Of a DNA stretch of 64,000 bases, positions 20,801 through 28,165 are shown one piece after another. Position 1 is the first letter of the stretch. Each line of letters begins with the position of its first letter. Made by a program: the position numbers and the translations under genes. This DNA is from Anaeromyxobacter sp. Lineage in GTDB: Bacteria > Myxococcota > Myxococcia > Myxococcales > Anaeromyxobacteraceae. The stretch is taken from the NCBI GenBank assembly GCA_016718565.1, contig JADKCZ010000001.1, positions 434,001-498,000 on the forward strand. Direction: 5' to 3'. The notes beneath the pieces are model-generated. The model saw only the letters and a program-made list of their open reading frames with translations. It was not told the DNA's origin and made no database searches.

Positions 20801-21254
20801 CGGCTATGCCGTGGTCGGCACGCCCGCCTCCGTCACCACGCCTGCCACCGGCGGCTGGGTGACCTTCACCGACGCCACCGCGAAGGCCGGCAGGGTCTAC
20901 TCGTACCGGGTGGCCGCGGTGAACGCCTCGGGTCAGTCGCTCTACGCCTCCCCGGGTCCCCGTGAGGCGCGCACCAACCCGTACGCGCCCAATGGCCTCA
21001 CCAGGACGCTGGCGACCAGGTTCTCGGTGACCCTCCGCTGGAACGACAACTCGGCGGCCGAGAGCGGCTTCGTGGTCGAGCGAAGCACCGACAACGTCAC
21101 GTTCACCACGATCGCCACCAAGTCGCCCAATGCCCGGCTCCACGTCGCGACGGGGCTCACTCCCGGCACGACCTACTACTTCCGGGTGAGGGCGCTCAAC
21201 GGCGCGGTGCGCTCCGCGCCGAGCCCGGTGCTCATCGCGGCCACGCTGCCGTAA
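17847..21254 (+). CDS. Pentahaem c-type cytochrome with three fibronectin type III domains
   Basis: 1135 residues with a signal peptide. Five CxxCH motifs: CASCH (~63), CWRCH (~128), CEFCH (~168), CGSCH (~380) and CQDCH (~418), with further histidines nearby as possible distal ligands. Residues ~530-800 look like a beta-rich domain. Residues ~840-1135 are three fibronectin type III repeats (SINLSWPAVPAAEGYRI, SVALRWRDTSTDEVSW, SVTLRWNDNSAAESGFVVERS). The layout suggests a cell-surface or secreted electron carrier tethered to protein or polysaccharide, as for extracellular metal or humic reduction (inference). The ATG at 17847 begins the signal peptide. Confidence 0.88.
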   Translation: MKLTHLASALAALAFAAGAALADVPGRTPPTGFVPNPGTQTQELSNITPHGGVYNVFDSPFFCASCHGGTIDASVSHYGNWSGSNMANSGRDPFFRANNLVVNSDAYYITEALLGPGQGVNGVGNICWRCHSPNGWYSSRLDETLGGRIDATTVQQSMVASTDMQGISCEFCHRTIGNVTQQRAGLDPADPAWKLLAGATDWPHAGNAYPEGPVAGLPYGDTTFQFTDSRIYQADLAGNTLIFWNDVPSFKAGFITDPAAPLGTYTGQTYGIYPNNYDGPRRATPTGMPKYNSLDQEIVYLPDGRAKTQFEVGISGPPVLDPVTGLPVLDPVSGLEIVDHLEQSLSPRHGTHVGAGAEANGHSADTGNVPYRYVVTAEMCGSCHDLTVPTLNSGMPEQRTYTEWFYSDYGTGRPGNIICQDCHMGETAHEYKDGFTDALTGEGTYKADPAKAGFFPYAKERPLSAVHRFSPANRDLAPILKYLNPDVDMEATGRQTGRDTRTEIGVVSGRDRAWDRHEQYGNQKIRDAATIQITQQPTLVVGQTDIYEVKVLVTNLTGHALPSGYPDGRRAFITLNVRDASNSLVYQSGSYDEATAHLTNGMGAATLTRAHTPLIDATVQNRVMLYEKRTGAPNGDGTFTMGESLLNPVIVFDNRLRPTGWEAPALAAGVRLVDYSGSDTALTPFDVNPDPLQPPGSQGGRYEVGQSTDTVTYRFQSPTVPTQAEARFYYQSHTRDFVEYLKDRNNEETAKDLAGDPLHPARPNTLGGPRPEGTPSILEPNYPNTPNYLGARINLAGQTDLAGQPLQDNWGSLAYAAWNATGRGAPALIDADSTAYAAAPAAPVVTATAVDQYSINLSWPAVPAAEGYRIQARFGTAAVDGPGGIAPSRGPVAVVIGATSFVHDGLKPGKTYGYEVAAFNGKGETLSALVEATTPGTVPATPSQLELVGVSEASVALRWRDTSTDEVSWIVERQELPDPSTGVISGYAVVGTPASVTTPATGGWVTFTDATAKAGRVYSYRVAAVNASGQSLYASPGPREARTNPYAPNGLTRTLATRFSVTLRWNDNSAAESGFVVERSTDNVTFTTIATKSPNARLHVATGLTPGTTYYFRVRALNGAVRSAPSPVLIAATLP

Positions 21255-21339
21255 CGCCGATCCGGGCGGCGGGGGTGCCTCCGGGCGCCTCCGCCGCCTC
21301 TCCCGTTCTTCCCCAGCCGACGCAGAGGACGTTCCAAGC

Positions 21340-22599
21340 ATGAGCAGCTCCTGGCCGCACGCAGCCGCACGCCGACTCGCCCTGGTCGCACTCCTCCCGC
21401 TGCTGGCCCCGAGTACGGGCGCCGCCGCAGCCGCGGAGGCGCCCGCGCAGCGGGGCGCACCGCCTGCAGGGCCGGCGACCTCGCAGGCCAAGGCCGCGGC
21501 GCCGAAGGCAGGTCGACCCGCTGCGGCGAGGCCGCCCCCCGTCAAGGGGGCTGCCAGGAAGGCGGCCGCCGCGGGCGAGGTGGTGGTGCTGCGGGTCAAC
21601 GGCACGCCGATCACCAGGCGCGAGGTGGACCGCTTCGAGGCCCTGATCGTCTCGGGCAAGACCAGGCTGGAGCTGGACCAGATCAACGACGCCCTCACCA
21701 GCGGGCTGCTGCAGGAGCTGCGCCGGCATCCGGAACGGCGGGCCGAGGTGGTCAAGGCGGCCGGTGAGAAGCGGGCCAAGATCCTGGCGGAGTCGGGCCT
21801 GGAGGCCCGGCAGAAGGCGGTGGAGACCGCCCTGCTTCACGAGGAGGCGCTGAAGGCGCCACCGGTCGGCCTCGACGACCTGGTCGCCCGGGCCCTGGAG
21901 CGCAAGCGGGCCGAGTTCAAGACGGCCGAGGCCTACGGCAAGTCGCTCGCCGCGGCGGACCTGACCGAGGAGGAGCTGAAGGCCTTCACCCGGCGCGAGG
22001 TGCTCATCGCCGACCTGGTGGAGCGGCGCTTCGTGAGCGCCGTGACCATCCCCGACCAGGAGGTGGAGGCCTACTACCAGCAGCACCGCGACGGGTTCAA
22101 GACGATGGAGGAGAGCCGGCGCATGCACCAGGTGCTGGTGGGCCTGGGGATGAAGGCGGCCACCGCCGGGCAGAAGGCGGCGGCGGCTGGCAGGGCGGCC
22201 AGGCTCCGCGAGCGCATCGCCGCCGGGGAGCCGCTGGAGCAGGTGGCCAGGCAGGAGTCCTCCTGTCCGAGCGCGCCGCGGGGCGGCGACATCGGCTGGG
22301 TGGCCCGAGGCCAGATGCCCCCGCCGTTCGAGCGGGCGGCCTTCGGCCTGGCGGCCGGCGCCCTGAGCGAGGTGGTCGAGACGCCCATCGGCTACCACCT
22401 GCTGCGGGTGGACGAGGTCAAGGCGGCGGAGTTCGCGCCGCTGGCGCTGGCCGGCGAGAAGATCAGGGCGCACCTGCGCGCCCAGCGGGGGCGCGAGGCG
22501 GTGGAGCGGTGGCTGGCGGAGCGCAAGGCGCAGTCCTCCATCGAGGACGTCGCCGCCGCGCCTCCCGCCGCGCCCGCCCGCGCGGTGGTGGCCAAGTGA
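21340..22599 (+). CDS. PpiC-type peptidyl-prolyl isomerase (SurA/PrsA-like)
   Basis: 419 residues: signal peptide, Ala/Pro-rich linker, SurA-like N-terminal chaperone region starting VVVLRVNGTPITRREVDRFE, then a parvulin domain (ESRRMHQVLV ... GGDIGWVARGQMPPPFERAAFGL ... TPIGYHLLRVDEV). Such proteins help exported proteins fold in the periplasm. It sits in a run of same-strand genes for secreted and haem proteins, so it may serve those clients. Its stop overlaps the start of the next gene (GTGA), showing coupling. Confidence 0.9.
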   Translation: MSSSWPHAAARRLALVALLPLLAPSTGAAAAAEAPAQRGAPPAGPATSQAKAAAPKAGRPAAARPPPVKGAARKAAAAGEVVVLRVNGTPITRREVDRFEALIVSGKTRLELDQINDALTSGLLQELRRHPERRAEVVKAAGEKRAKILAESGLEARQKAVETALLHEEALKAPPVGLDDLVARALERKRAEFKTAEAYGKSLAAADLTEEELKAFTRREVLIADLVERRFVSAVTIPDQEVEAYYQQHRDGFKTMEESRRMHQVLVGLGMKAATAGQKAAAAGRAARLRERIAAGEPLEQVARQESSCPSAPRGGDIGWVARGQMPPPFERAAFGLAAGALSEVVETPIGYHLLRVDEVKAAEFAPLALAGEKIRAHLRAQRGREAVERWLAERKAQSSIEDVAAAPPAAPARAVVAK

Positions 22600-23186
22600 G
22601 CCCCCGAGCCCTGGTGGTGCTGGCCACCTGCCTCCTGGCGGGCTGCCAGGACCCGGCCGCGGCGCCGGCCGAGCGGGCCCTGGCCGAGGCCGAGGCCGCC
22701 CTGGCCGCGGCGCCCGCCGAGGCCGCCCGGCTGGTGCCGGAGCGGCACCGCGCCGCCGCCGAGGCGGTGGCGGCGGCGCGGGCCAGCCAGGCGGCCGGGC
22801 GCCACGCCGAGGCGCTGGCGGCGGCGCGGGTCGCCGCGGAGGCTGCCGTGGCGCTCGGCCCGGCCTGCGCCGAGCGGGCGGCGGCCCGGGAGCGAGAGCG
22901 GGGCGAGGCGGTCGCGAGCCTGGTGGAGACGCTGGGGGCGCTCGACGAGCTCTTCGCCGCGGTGGACGGGTCGGGGGGTCGGCTGCCCGGAACCGACCTG
23001 GCCGTGCTGGCGCGGGCTCGGGCCGACCACCAGGCGCTGCGGCGGGACTGGGCGGCGGCGCGGGGCGGTGGGGCCCCGGAGGAGGTCGCAGCCTTCTCGG
23101 CCCGGGCCGAGGCGGTGCTCGACCTGATCGGCTCGGCGCAGCCGGGCCCGGGCGGCGGGCGCCCGGGCTCCCCGAGCGGTGGGTAG
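22596..23186 (+). CDS. Alanine-rich helical lipoprotein
   Basis: 196 residues from a GTG that overlaps the isomerase stop. The signal peptide ends in the lipobox CLLAGC. The rest is Ala/Glu/Arg-rich and predicted to be long helices or coiled coil (ERALAEAEAALAAAPAEA and similar). No enzyme motif is seen. Coupling to the SurA-like gene hints at a joint role in the envelope. Confidence 0.65.
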   Translation: MSPRALVVLATCLLAGCQDPAAAPAERALAEAEAALAAAPAEAARLVPERHRAAAEAVAAARASQAAGRHAEALAAARVAAEAAVALGPACAERAAARERERGEAVASLVETLGALDELFAAVDGSGGRLPGTDLAVLARARADHQALRRDWAAARGGGAPEEVAAFSARAEAVLDLIGSAQPGPGGGRPGSPSGG

Positions 23187-23239
23187 GGATTTCGAGGCGA
23201 GTTCGCACGGTACGAATGGTGTCCACGAGGGAGGAACAC

Positions 23240-24211
23240 ATGAACTGGAACGGCAGGAGCGTGGCGATCTTGGTGGCGGCGGTGGCGTCCTTGGCGGTGG
23301 CCGGGTGCTCGACCGAGCAGGTGCCGGGCGAGGCGGGGCCCCCGCCGGCGTCGTTCGCCTTCAGCGGTACCGGGAGCCCGTCCAAGGGCTCGCTCTCCTT
23401 CGGCGGCGCCGGCAGCCGCCTCGGCCTGGTGGCGATCCCGATCGACGGCGACGGCAACTCGGCCACCGCTGCGGCCGGGACGGTCCAGCTCTTCGCCGAT
23501 CCGACCGTGCCCGGCAACGTGGTGGCCGAGGCGGCCGGAGGGGTGCACCACCTGGCCGGCGGCTGCGTCGACGGCCTCTCGCTCCACGGCAACGTGGGGC
23601 TCCTCTCCAGCTTCCCGGAGCGACTGGTCAACGTCTACGCCCGGCTCGACAACGTCGCGCCGACCGGGTTCACCCTCTGCCCAGGGGTCAACGACCCCAA
23701 CCCTGGCTTCCCGGAGCTGGCCGTCAACGCCGGGCTCGTCGCCTACCCGCAGCTGGACCAGGGCGTGAACACCTTCCCCGCCAGCGGCCTCTTCTGGTCC
23801 TTCGACCTCCCCTCCACTGCCGACTTCACCTTCCACGGCACCCTCCAGGCAGAGATCATGCCCCCCGCTCCGACCAACCTGCGGCTCAACGGCGCGCCGG
23901 CCAATGGCGCCACCGTGAGCGCCTCCGCCCCCTTCACGCTCACCTACGGGACGCTGACCTTCCCCGAGCTCAACCTCCACGGCGTGGTGATCGACAGCGC
24001 CCTGGCCGTCGTCTACAACCCGCCCGACCCGACCCCGGTGTTCGTGGCGGCCCCCCTGTTCGACCAGACCGGGCCCATCCCCTTCAACGCCGGGGACCTG
24101 GTGGCCGGCGTGCCGACCCGCATCGACGTCTACTACCTCTTCACCCTCGACGGGACCGTGCAGCGCGACGGCACGCAGGTCACGTCCGCGACCATCACCG
24201 TCACCCCCTGA
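23240..24211 (+). CDS. Secreted lipoprotein of unknown function (cassette 1, first gene)
   Basis: 323 residues. The ATG at 23240 follows GAGGGAGGAACAC. The signal peptide ends at LAVAGC, a lipobox. The mature part is Gly/Pro-rich and beta-type, with an Ig-like segment near residue 210 (PPAPTNLRLNGAPANGATVS). I do not recognise a family. It is 29 bp upstream of the short peptide gene at 24241, matching the order at the second cassette, where a different lipoprotein (29453) precedes the peptide gene. Confidence 0.7.
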   Translation: MNWNGRSVAILVAAVASLAVAGCSTEQVPGEAGPPPASFAFSGTGSPSKGSLSFGGAGSRLGLVAIPIDGDGNSATAAAGTVQLFADPTVPGNVVAEAAGGVHHLAGGCVDGLSLHGNVGLLSSFPERLVNVYARLDNVAPTGFTLCPGVNDPNPGFPELAVNAGLVAYPQLDQGVNTFPASGLFWSFDLPSTADFTFHGTLQAEIMPPAPTNLRLNGAPANGATVSASAPFTLTYGTLTFPELNLHGVVIDSALAVVYNPPDPTPVFVAAPLFDQTGPIPFNAGDLVAGVPTRIDVYYLFTLDGTVQRDGTQVTSATITVTP

Positions 24212-24240
24212 GCCCGCACCGGAACCCGGAGGAGCACCCC

Positions 24241-24432
24241 ATGAACGATCAGCACCCCGTGAAGCAGCACCAGGACGCGCCCGCGGAGCGGGCCGAGGCC
24301 ACCGAGCGCCCTTCCGCCGGCGCCTACGAGCCGCCGCGAATCCTCTGCCGCCAGTCGCTGGAGCGGCTCACGCTCGCCTCCGCCTTCGACGGCGGCGGCA
24401 ACTTCGGCGGCGGCGCGTTCGGCCGCAACTGA
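24241..24432 (+). CDS. RiPP-like precursor peptide 1 (lasso-type leader, Gly-rich tail)
   Basis: 63 residues, well placed after GGAGGAGCACCCC. The leader contains YEPPRILCRQSLERLT (29-44), which keeps the lasso-leader spacing Y-x2-P-x-(L/I)-x5-(F/L)-x3-T. The tail after T44-L45 is ASAFDGGGNFGGGAFGRN. A normal lasso ring needs Asp/Glu at core position 7-9; here the only acid is at 5. The gene is 5 bp before the propeller lipoprotein. A B2-PqqD fusion gene lies 3 kb away on the other strand. A paralogue with the same leader lies at 31910-32074. Function of the product is unknown. Confidence 0.7.
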   Translation: MNDQHPVKQHQDAPAERAEATERPSAGAYEPPRILCRQSLERLTLASAFDGGGNFGGGAFGRN

Positions 24433-24437
24433 GGCCC

Positions 24438-25703
24438 GTGGTGGCGAGCGGACTGCTGGGCCGGCCCGCGGGCCGGCGCGCCCTGGCGCACCTGCTGGCG
24501 CTCTCGCTCTGCGCCTGCGGGCGTGGGGTGGACGCTCCCGACGTCGCCGCGCCGGTGCTCCAGGTGGCGCCGGCCTCCCTCTCCTTCACCACTTCGGAGG
24601 GAGGCCCCGACCCGGCGGCCCAGGAGGTTCAGGCCACTGGGTCGGGCGCCGGGGCCTTGGCGCTCCCGACCGTGACCGTCGGCTACGGCGCCGGGGCGGG
24701 GTGGCTCACGGCAACCGTCTCCGGTGCCGCGGCGCCGTTCGCCATCGCCGTGCGGCCCTCGACGGCCGGCCTGGCCGCCGGCAGCTACGCCGCCACGATC
24801 GCCGTCGCCTCGGCTGGGGCCTCGGGCTCGCCGCGCATCGTCGCGGTGGCGCTCACGGTGGCGCCCGCCGAGGCCGACCCGTGCGCCTTCACCACCCCCG
24901 GCGCCCGCTGGCTGGCCTACGTCTCGGACCAGGAGGCCGGGGCGTTCCACGTCCGGCTGCGGCGGGCCGACGGAGCTTGCGAGCGGGCCGTGACCACCGG
25001 CGCGGGCCAGGAGCTCTATCCGGCCTTCCGGCCCGGGGCGGGCGGGCAGTTGACCTACGTGGCCATCGGCGGCGGCCGGCAGCGGCTGGCGGTCCAGGCG
25101 GTCGAGGCGGCCTCGGCCTCCACGCTCGATCTGGGCGACGTCAACGCCTCGGCCCCGGCCTACTCCCGCGACGGCGCGCTGCTGGCCTTCGAGGCGACGC
25201 CCCTGGGGGGCCTCGACTCGGACCTCCAGGTGATTCCCGCCGACGGCGGGGCGCCGGTCACGGTGGCCGGCACGGCCGCCTCGGAGTCTGGGCCGGCCTG
25301 GGGGCCGGGGGGTGAGCTCTACTTCGTGAGGTCCGACGCGGCGGGGGGCTACGACGTCTGGGTGACCGACGTCACCGGCGCCGCGCCGACGCGGGTCACC
25401 ACCGGCGCCGGCGTGATCGGCCGCCCCGCCGTCTCTGCGGACGGCACCAGGCTCGCATACGCCCGCCGCGGGCCCGGGCAGCAGCCGGAGACCGTCCTGC
25501 TGACCCTGGCCACCGGGCTCCTGGAGCTGGTCGGCGCGCCCGGCGACGCCGACCCGGCCTTCGACCCCGACGGCGGTCGCCTCGCGGTCTCCAGCACCCG
25601 CGCTGGTCTCGCCGACGTCCACCTGCTGGACCTCCAAGGCGGGCCGGACGTCCGGGTGACCGACGCGCCGGGTACCGAGGGGCTGCCGGCCTATGCGCCT
25701 TGA
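24438..25703 (+). CDS. Lipoprotein with BACON/Ig-like and TolB-type beta-propeller domains (cassette 1)
   Basis: 421 residues from a GTG (24438 or 24441). The signal peptide ends in LSLCAC. Residues ~40-140 resemble a BACON/Ig-like module (LQVAPASLSFTTSEGG ... WLTATVSG ... GSYAATIAVAS). The remainder is a PD40/WD40-like propeller with repeats such as APAYSRDGALLAFEA, RPAVSADGTRLAYAR and DPAFDPDGGRLAVSS. The propeller is clearly homologous to that of 32077-34218 (shared GDxxPAF, RLAV, LLDL). It is probably a surface-facing scaffold. It starts 5 bp after the peptide gene and is likely coupled to it. Confidence 0.8.
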   Translation: MVASGLLGRPAGRRALAHLLALSLCACGRGVDAPDVAAPVLQVAPASLSFTTSEGGPDPAAQEVQATGSGAGALALPTVTVGYGAGAGWLTATVSGAAAPFAIAVRPSTAGLAAGSYAATIAVASAGASGSPRIVAVALTVAPAEADPCAFTTPGARWLAYVSDQEAGAFHVRLRRADGACERAVTTGAGQELYPAFRPGAGGQLTYVAIGGGRQRLAVQAVEAASASTLDLGDVNASAPAYSRDGALLAFEATPLGGLDSDLQVIPADGGAPVTVAGTAASESGPAWGPGGELYFVRSDAAGGYDVWVTDVTGAAPTRVTTGAGVIGRPAVSADGTRLAYARRGPGQQPETVLLTLATGLLELVGAPGDADPAFDPDGGRLAVSSTRAGLADVHLLDLQGGPDVRVTDAPGTEGLPAYAP

Positions 25704-25778
25704 CCCCGGCGCCGGCCGGAGCCTGCCGCCTCCGCGCGCTCCGGGGCGCCGCGCCCGCCCCACCGCGCAGGTGGCCCG

Positions 25779-26339
25779 GTGAGGCGGCTGGTGCTCTGGA
25801 GCCTCGCGGCGGCGACGCTCTTCTTCGGCGGCTGCTTCTGGCTGGTCTGGCGCCTGACCGGCGAGGCGGTCGACGCGCCTGCCCTGGAGCGGCCGGGGCG
25901 GCCTGCGCGCCCGCCCACGGCGGCGCCGGCCGAGGTCGCCCGGGAGGTGGTCGAGCCGGTGACCATCGCGCCAGGCGGGCCGACGGTGCCGCCGCCACCG
26001 CCCGACGCCGCGCCGAAGCCCGTGCCGTCGCCACCGGCCCCGTTGCCGGCCGCGCCACCTGCGACGCCGGAGCTGCGCGCCAGGGCGAGCTTGCAGGCGC
26101 TCGTCGAACCCTGCCGGGCACTCGGGAGGAGGCCTCGCTCGCGCCCCACCGTGCTCGCCGTGGTCCTCCAGCCAGAGGCCGATCGCATGCGGGTCCTGTC
26201 GTCGTCGGCGCTCTCCCGGGGCGACGCCAGCGCGGCGGTCCTTGGCTGCGCGCTCGAGGGGCTGGCCGGCCAGGTCGTCGAGGCCGCCGGGGCACGGCCC
26301 GGGCGCGCGGTGACCATCAGGGTCTCGTTCGTGCTCTGA
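25779..26339 (+). CDS. Membrane-anchored proline-rich protein with TonB-like layout
   Basis: 186 residues from a GTG. One N-terminal membrane helix (LVLWSLAAATLFFGGCFWLVW), then a Pro/Ala-rich linker of ~75 residues (PPPPPDAAPKPVPSPPAP), then a globular C-terminal domain with two cysteines. That order resembles TonB or the envelope-spanning proteins of myxobacteria, but no TonB-box or YP motif is seen. It closes the rightward gene run. A similar layout occurs in 42772-43431. Confidence 0.55.
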   Translation: MRRLVLWSLAAATLFFGGCFWLVWRLTGEAVDAPALERPGRPARPPTAAPAEVAREVVEPVTIAPGGPTVPPPPPDAAPKPVPSPPAPLPAAPPATPELRARASLQALVEPCRALGRRPRSRPTVLAVVLQPEADRMRVLSSSALSRGDASAAVLGCALEGLAGQVVEAAGARPGRAVTIRVSFVL

Positions 26340-26386
26340 GCCGCGTCGGCCGCGGCTGGCGGCGGCGCCCCTCCGGTCCCACGACG

Positions 26387-27370
26387 TCAGGCGTCGGCCA
26401 GGCGCTCCAGCAGCCGCCGCGCCACGGTGCGCCCGTTCGCGAGGAGGTCGAGCCCGAGCTCGGCGTGCCAGACCCGAGCACCGTCGGCCAGCGCCCCCAG
26501 CAGCGGCAGGTGCCCCTCGCCGCCCGGCAGGCCGCGAGTGGCCACCAGCGCCGATGACTCGAGCAGCGTGCCGAGCGCCTCGGCCGGCCCTGCGGGCGAG
26601 AGGTGGGTCTCGGGCTCGCGGGTGATGCGCGGCAGCAGGAGGTGTGCCGGGGCCGGGGCCTCCCAGCGGAACCGGCCGGGGAAAGCCGCCCCGGCGTCGA
26701 GCCGTCCCTTGCCGGCCATGGTCCGGTGGTCGCCTTCGAGCTGGTGCTCCAGGCCGACCGCCCGCGCCGAGGCGGGCGCCAGGTGGAACTCGCGCGGGAG
26801 GGCGAGCAGCCGGATCGCGCCGTCGCGGCGGCAGGCGAAGACGGTGTCGTCGCCCAGGTACTCGGCGCCGGCCGCCACCAGCGCGGTGGCCAGGGTGCTC
26901 TTGCCCGAGCCGGCCAGGGCGGGCACCAGCACGGTCCGCTCGCCCGCCAGCACCAGGCAGGCGGCGTGGAGGTGGAAGACCCCGCGGGCCCGGAGCGCTG
27001 TGGCCAGCGCGAACAGGGCGGGTACCTGCGCCAGGGCGTGCCGCGCCAGCGGCGTGCCGGCCGCCGCCGGATCGATCAGGCCGGCCACCCGCGGCAACAC
27101 CAGGGCGCCCACGGTGTAGCGGGCGCCGGGCCAGCACAGCTCCACGGCGCCGCCCTCGATCCGGAGCGCCAGGTCGCCGAAGACGAAGGCCGGAGGATGT
27201 GCGATGGCCGGCGCCAGCTCTCCGGGACCCGCCGCCCGCGTCTCCACGAGCACATCGGCGGGGGCCTCCGGCGGCGCGCCCGGCAGGGTGGACAGCAGCC
27301 GCGCCATGGGATCGAAGTCGAGGCTCGACCGCGTCTCGACGACCAGGTGGTGGAAGCGGTGGCGGGGCAC
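26387..27370 (-). CDS. HPr-kinase-like P-loop protein (RiPP-associated kinase)
   Basis: 327 residues. Walker A ALAGSGKST lies at ~151-159, and YLGDDTVFA at ~171-179 supplies the acidic pair. This is the HprK-like fold seen in lasso-peptide kinases that phosphorylate a C-terminal serine (as in paeninodin) and in PqqD-linked clusters. The HPr-docking part of true HprK is absent. It is the last of three reverse-strand genes (nucleotidyltransferase, B2-PqqD, kinase) placed between the two peptide cassettes, so the peptides or their partners are likely substrates (inference). Only peptide 1 and peptide 2 core serines are obvious acceptors. Confidence 0.75.
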   Translation of the reverse strand: MPRHRFHHLVVETRSSLDFDPMARLLSTLPGAPPEAPADVLVETRAAGPGELAPAIAHPPAFVFGDLALRIEGGAVELCWPGARYTVGALVLPRVAGLIDPAAAGTPLARHALAQVPALFALATALRARGVFHLHAACLVLAGERTVLVPALAGSGKSTLATALVAAGAEYLGDDTVFACRRDGAIRLLALPREFHLAPASARAVGLEHQLEGDHRTMAGKGRLDAGAAFPGRFRWEAPAPAHLLLPRITREPETHLSPAGPAEALGTLLESSALVATRGLPGGEGHLPLLGALADGARVWHAELGLDLLANGRTVARRLLERLADA

Positions 27371-27412
27371 GGAGGTCGGACGGCGCGGCGGCGGGTGCGC
27401 CGTCGCCGGCCC

Positions 27413-28162
27413 TCAGGTGGGGAGCTCGATCAGCCCCTCGCTGGCCAGCTCGGCGAGGAGGGCCGAGACGTCGGCGCGGATCTGATCGGCGCCGGCGGCG
27501 GGGAAGCGGGAATGCAGCAGCTCCGCGAGGGCCTCCTGGGTCACTGCGGAGCCGTCGGCCAGCGCCTTCCAGGCAACGACGCCGGAGCCGTTGAGGGTGA
27601 AGTACTGCTTCGAGCCGAGGTGGAGCACCACGCCCGTGCCGTCTTTCAGCTCGGTGAGGATCGCCTCGGCGCTCGTCCGGATCGCGTTCTGGGGCCGCTC
27701 CATGGGAGCCGTCAGGGTAGCCGAATCGGCCGGCCATGCGAAGGCCACGCTGAAGCCGTCCTCGGGGCCCGGAGCGCCGATGGAGGGCCGCCCGTCCCGC
27801 TCCAGCCAGGCGTGGGCCGCCAGCTCGCCCCGCTCGTCGAGGCGCACCCCGATGACGAAGCGCACCTCCTGCCCCGCCGCCCGCAGCGCCGAGTAGCCAG
27901 CCAGCGAGCGCCACAGGCAGGTGGTCCGCCAGAAGGAGAGCGGGCGCATCATCCGGCCCACCAGCCGCTCCACCACCTCGCCGCGCGGGCCGGCCACCCC
28001 GCCGGGCCGCGCCTCGGCCTCCAGCTTCTCCAGCAGCGCTGGGAGCGAGCCCTTCCGCAGCATGAGCGGCAGCAGCAGCCGGTGGCGGAGGGCGGTGAGG
28101 GAGGTGCGAAGGGGGCCGGGGGGCATGGTCGGGGTCGGGGTCGGAGTCGGGTCGCCCTTCAA
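27413..28162 (-). CDS. Lasso-type B2 protease fused to a C-terminal PqqD/RRE domain
   Basis: 249 residues from a TTG 3 bp after the upstream stop; an in-frame ATG at 28126 would give 237. Residues ~70-130 match the B2 transglutaminase-like leader protease: C82 in RTTCLWRSLA, H117 in AAHAWLERDG. Residues ~165-249 match PqqD (GVVLHLGSKQYFTLN, GLIEL at the end), the element that binds RiPP leaders. In most lasso pathways the RRE (B1) is separate or N-terminal; here it follows B2. The N-terminus has a PT repeat from a hexamer microsatellite (~28127-28150). It likely recognises the leaders of the two short peptides and cuts them. Confidence 0.8.
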   Translation of the reverse strand: MKGDPTPTPTPTMPPGPLRTSLTALRHRLLLPLMLRKGSLPALLEKLEAEARPGGVAGPRGEVVERLVGRMMRPLSFWRTTCLWRSLAGYSALRAAGQEVRFVIGVRLDERGELAAHAWLERDGRPSIGAPGPEDGFSVAFAWPADSATLTAPMERPQNAIRTSAEAILTELKDGTGVVLHLGSKQYFTLNGSGVVAWKALADGSAVTQEALAELLHSRFPAAGADQIRADVSALLAELASEGLIELPT

Positions 28163-28165
28163 CCT

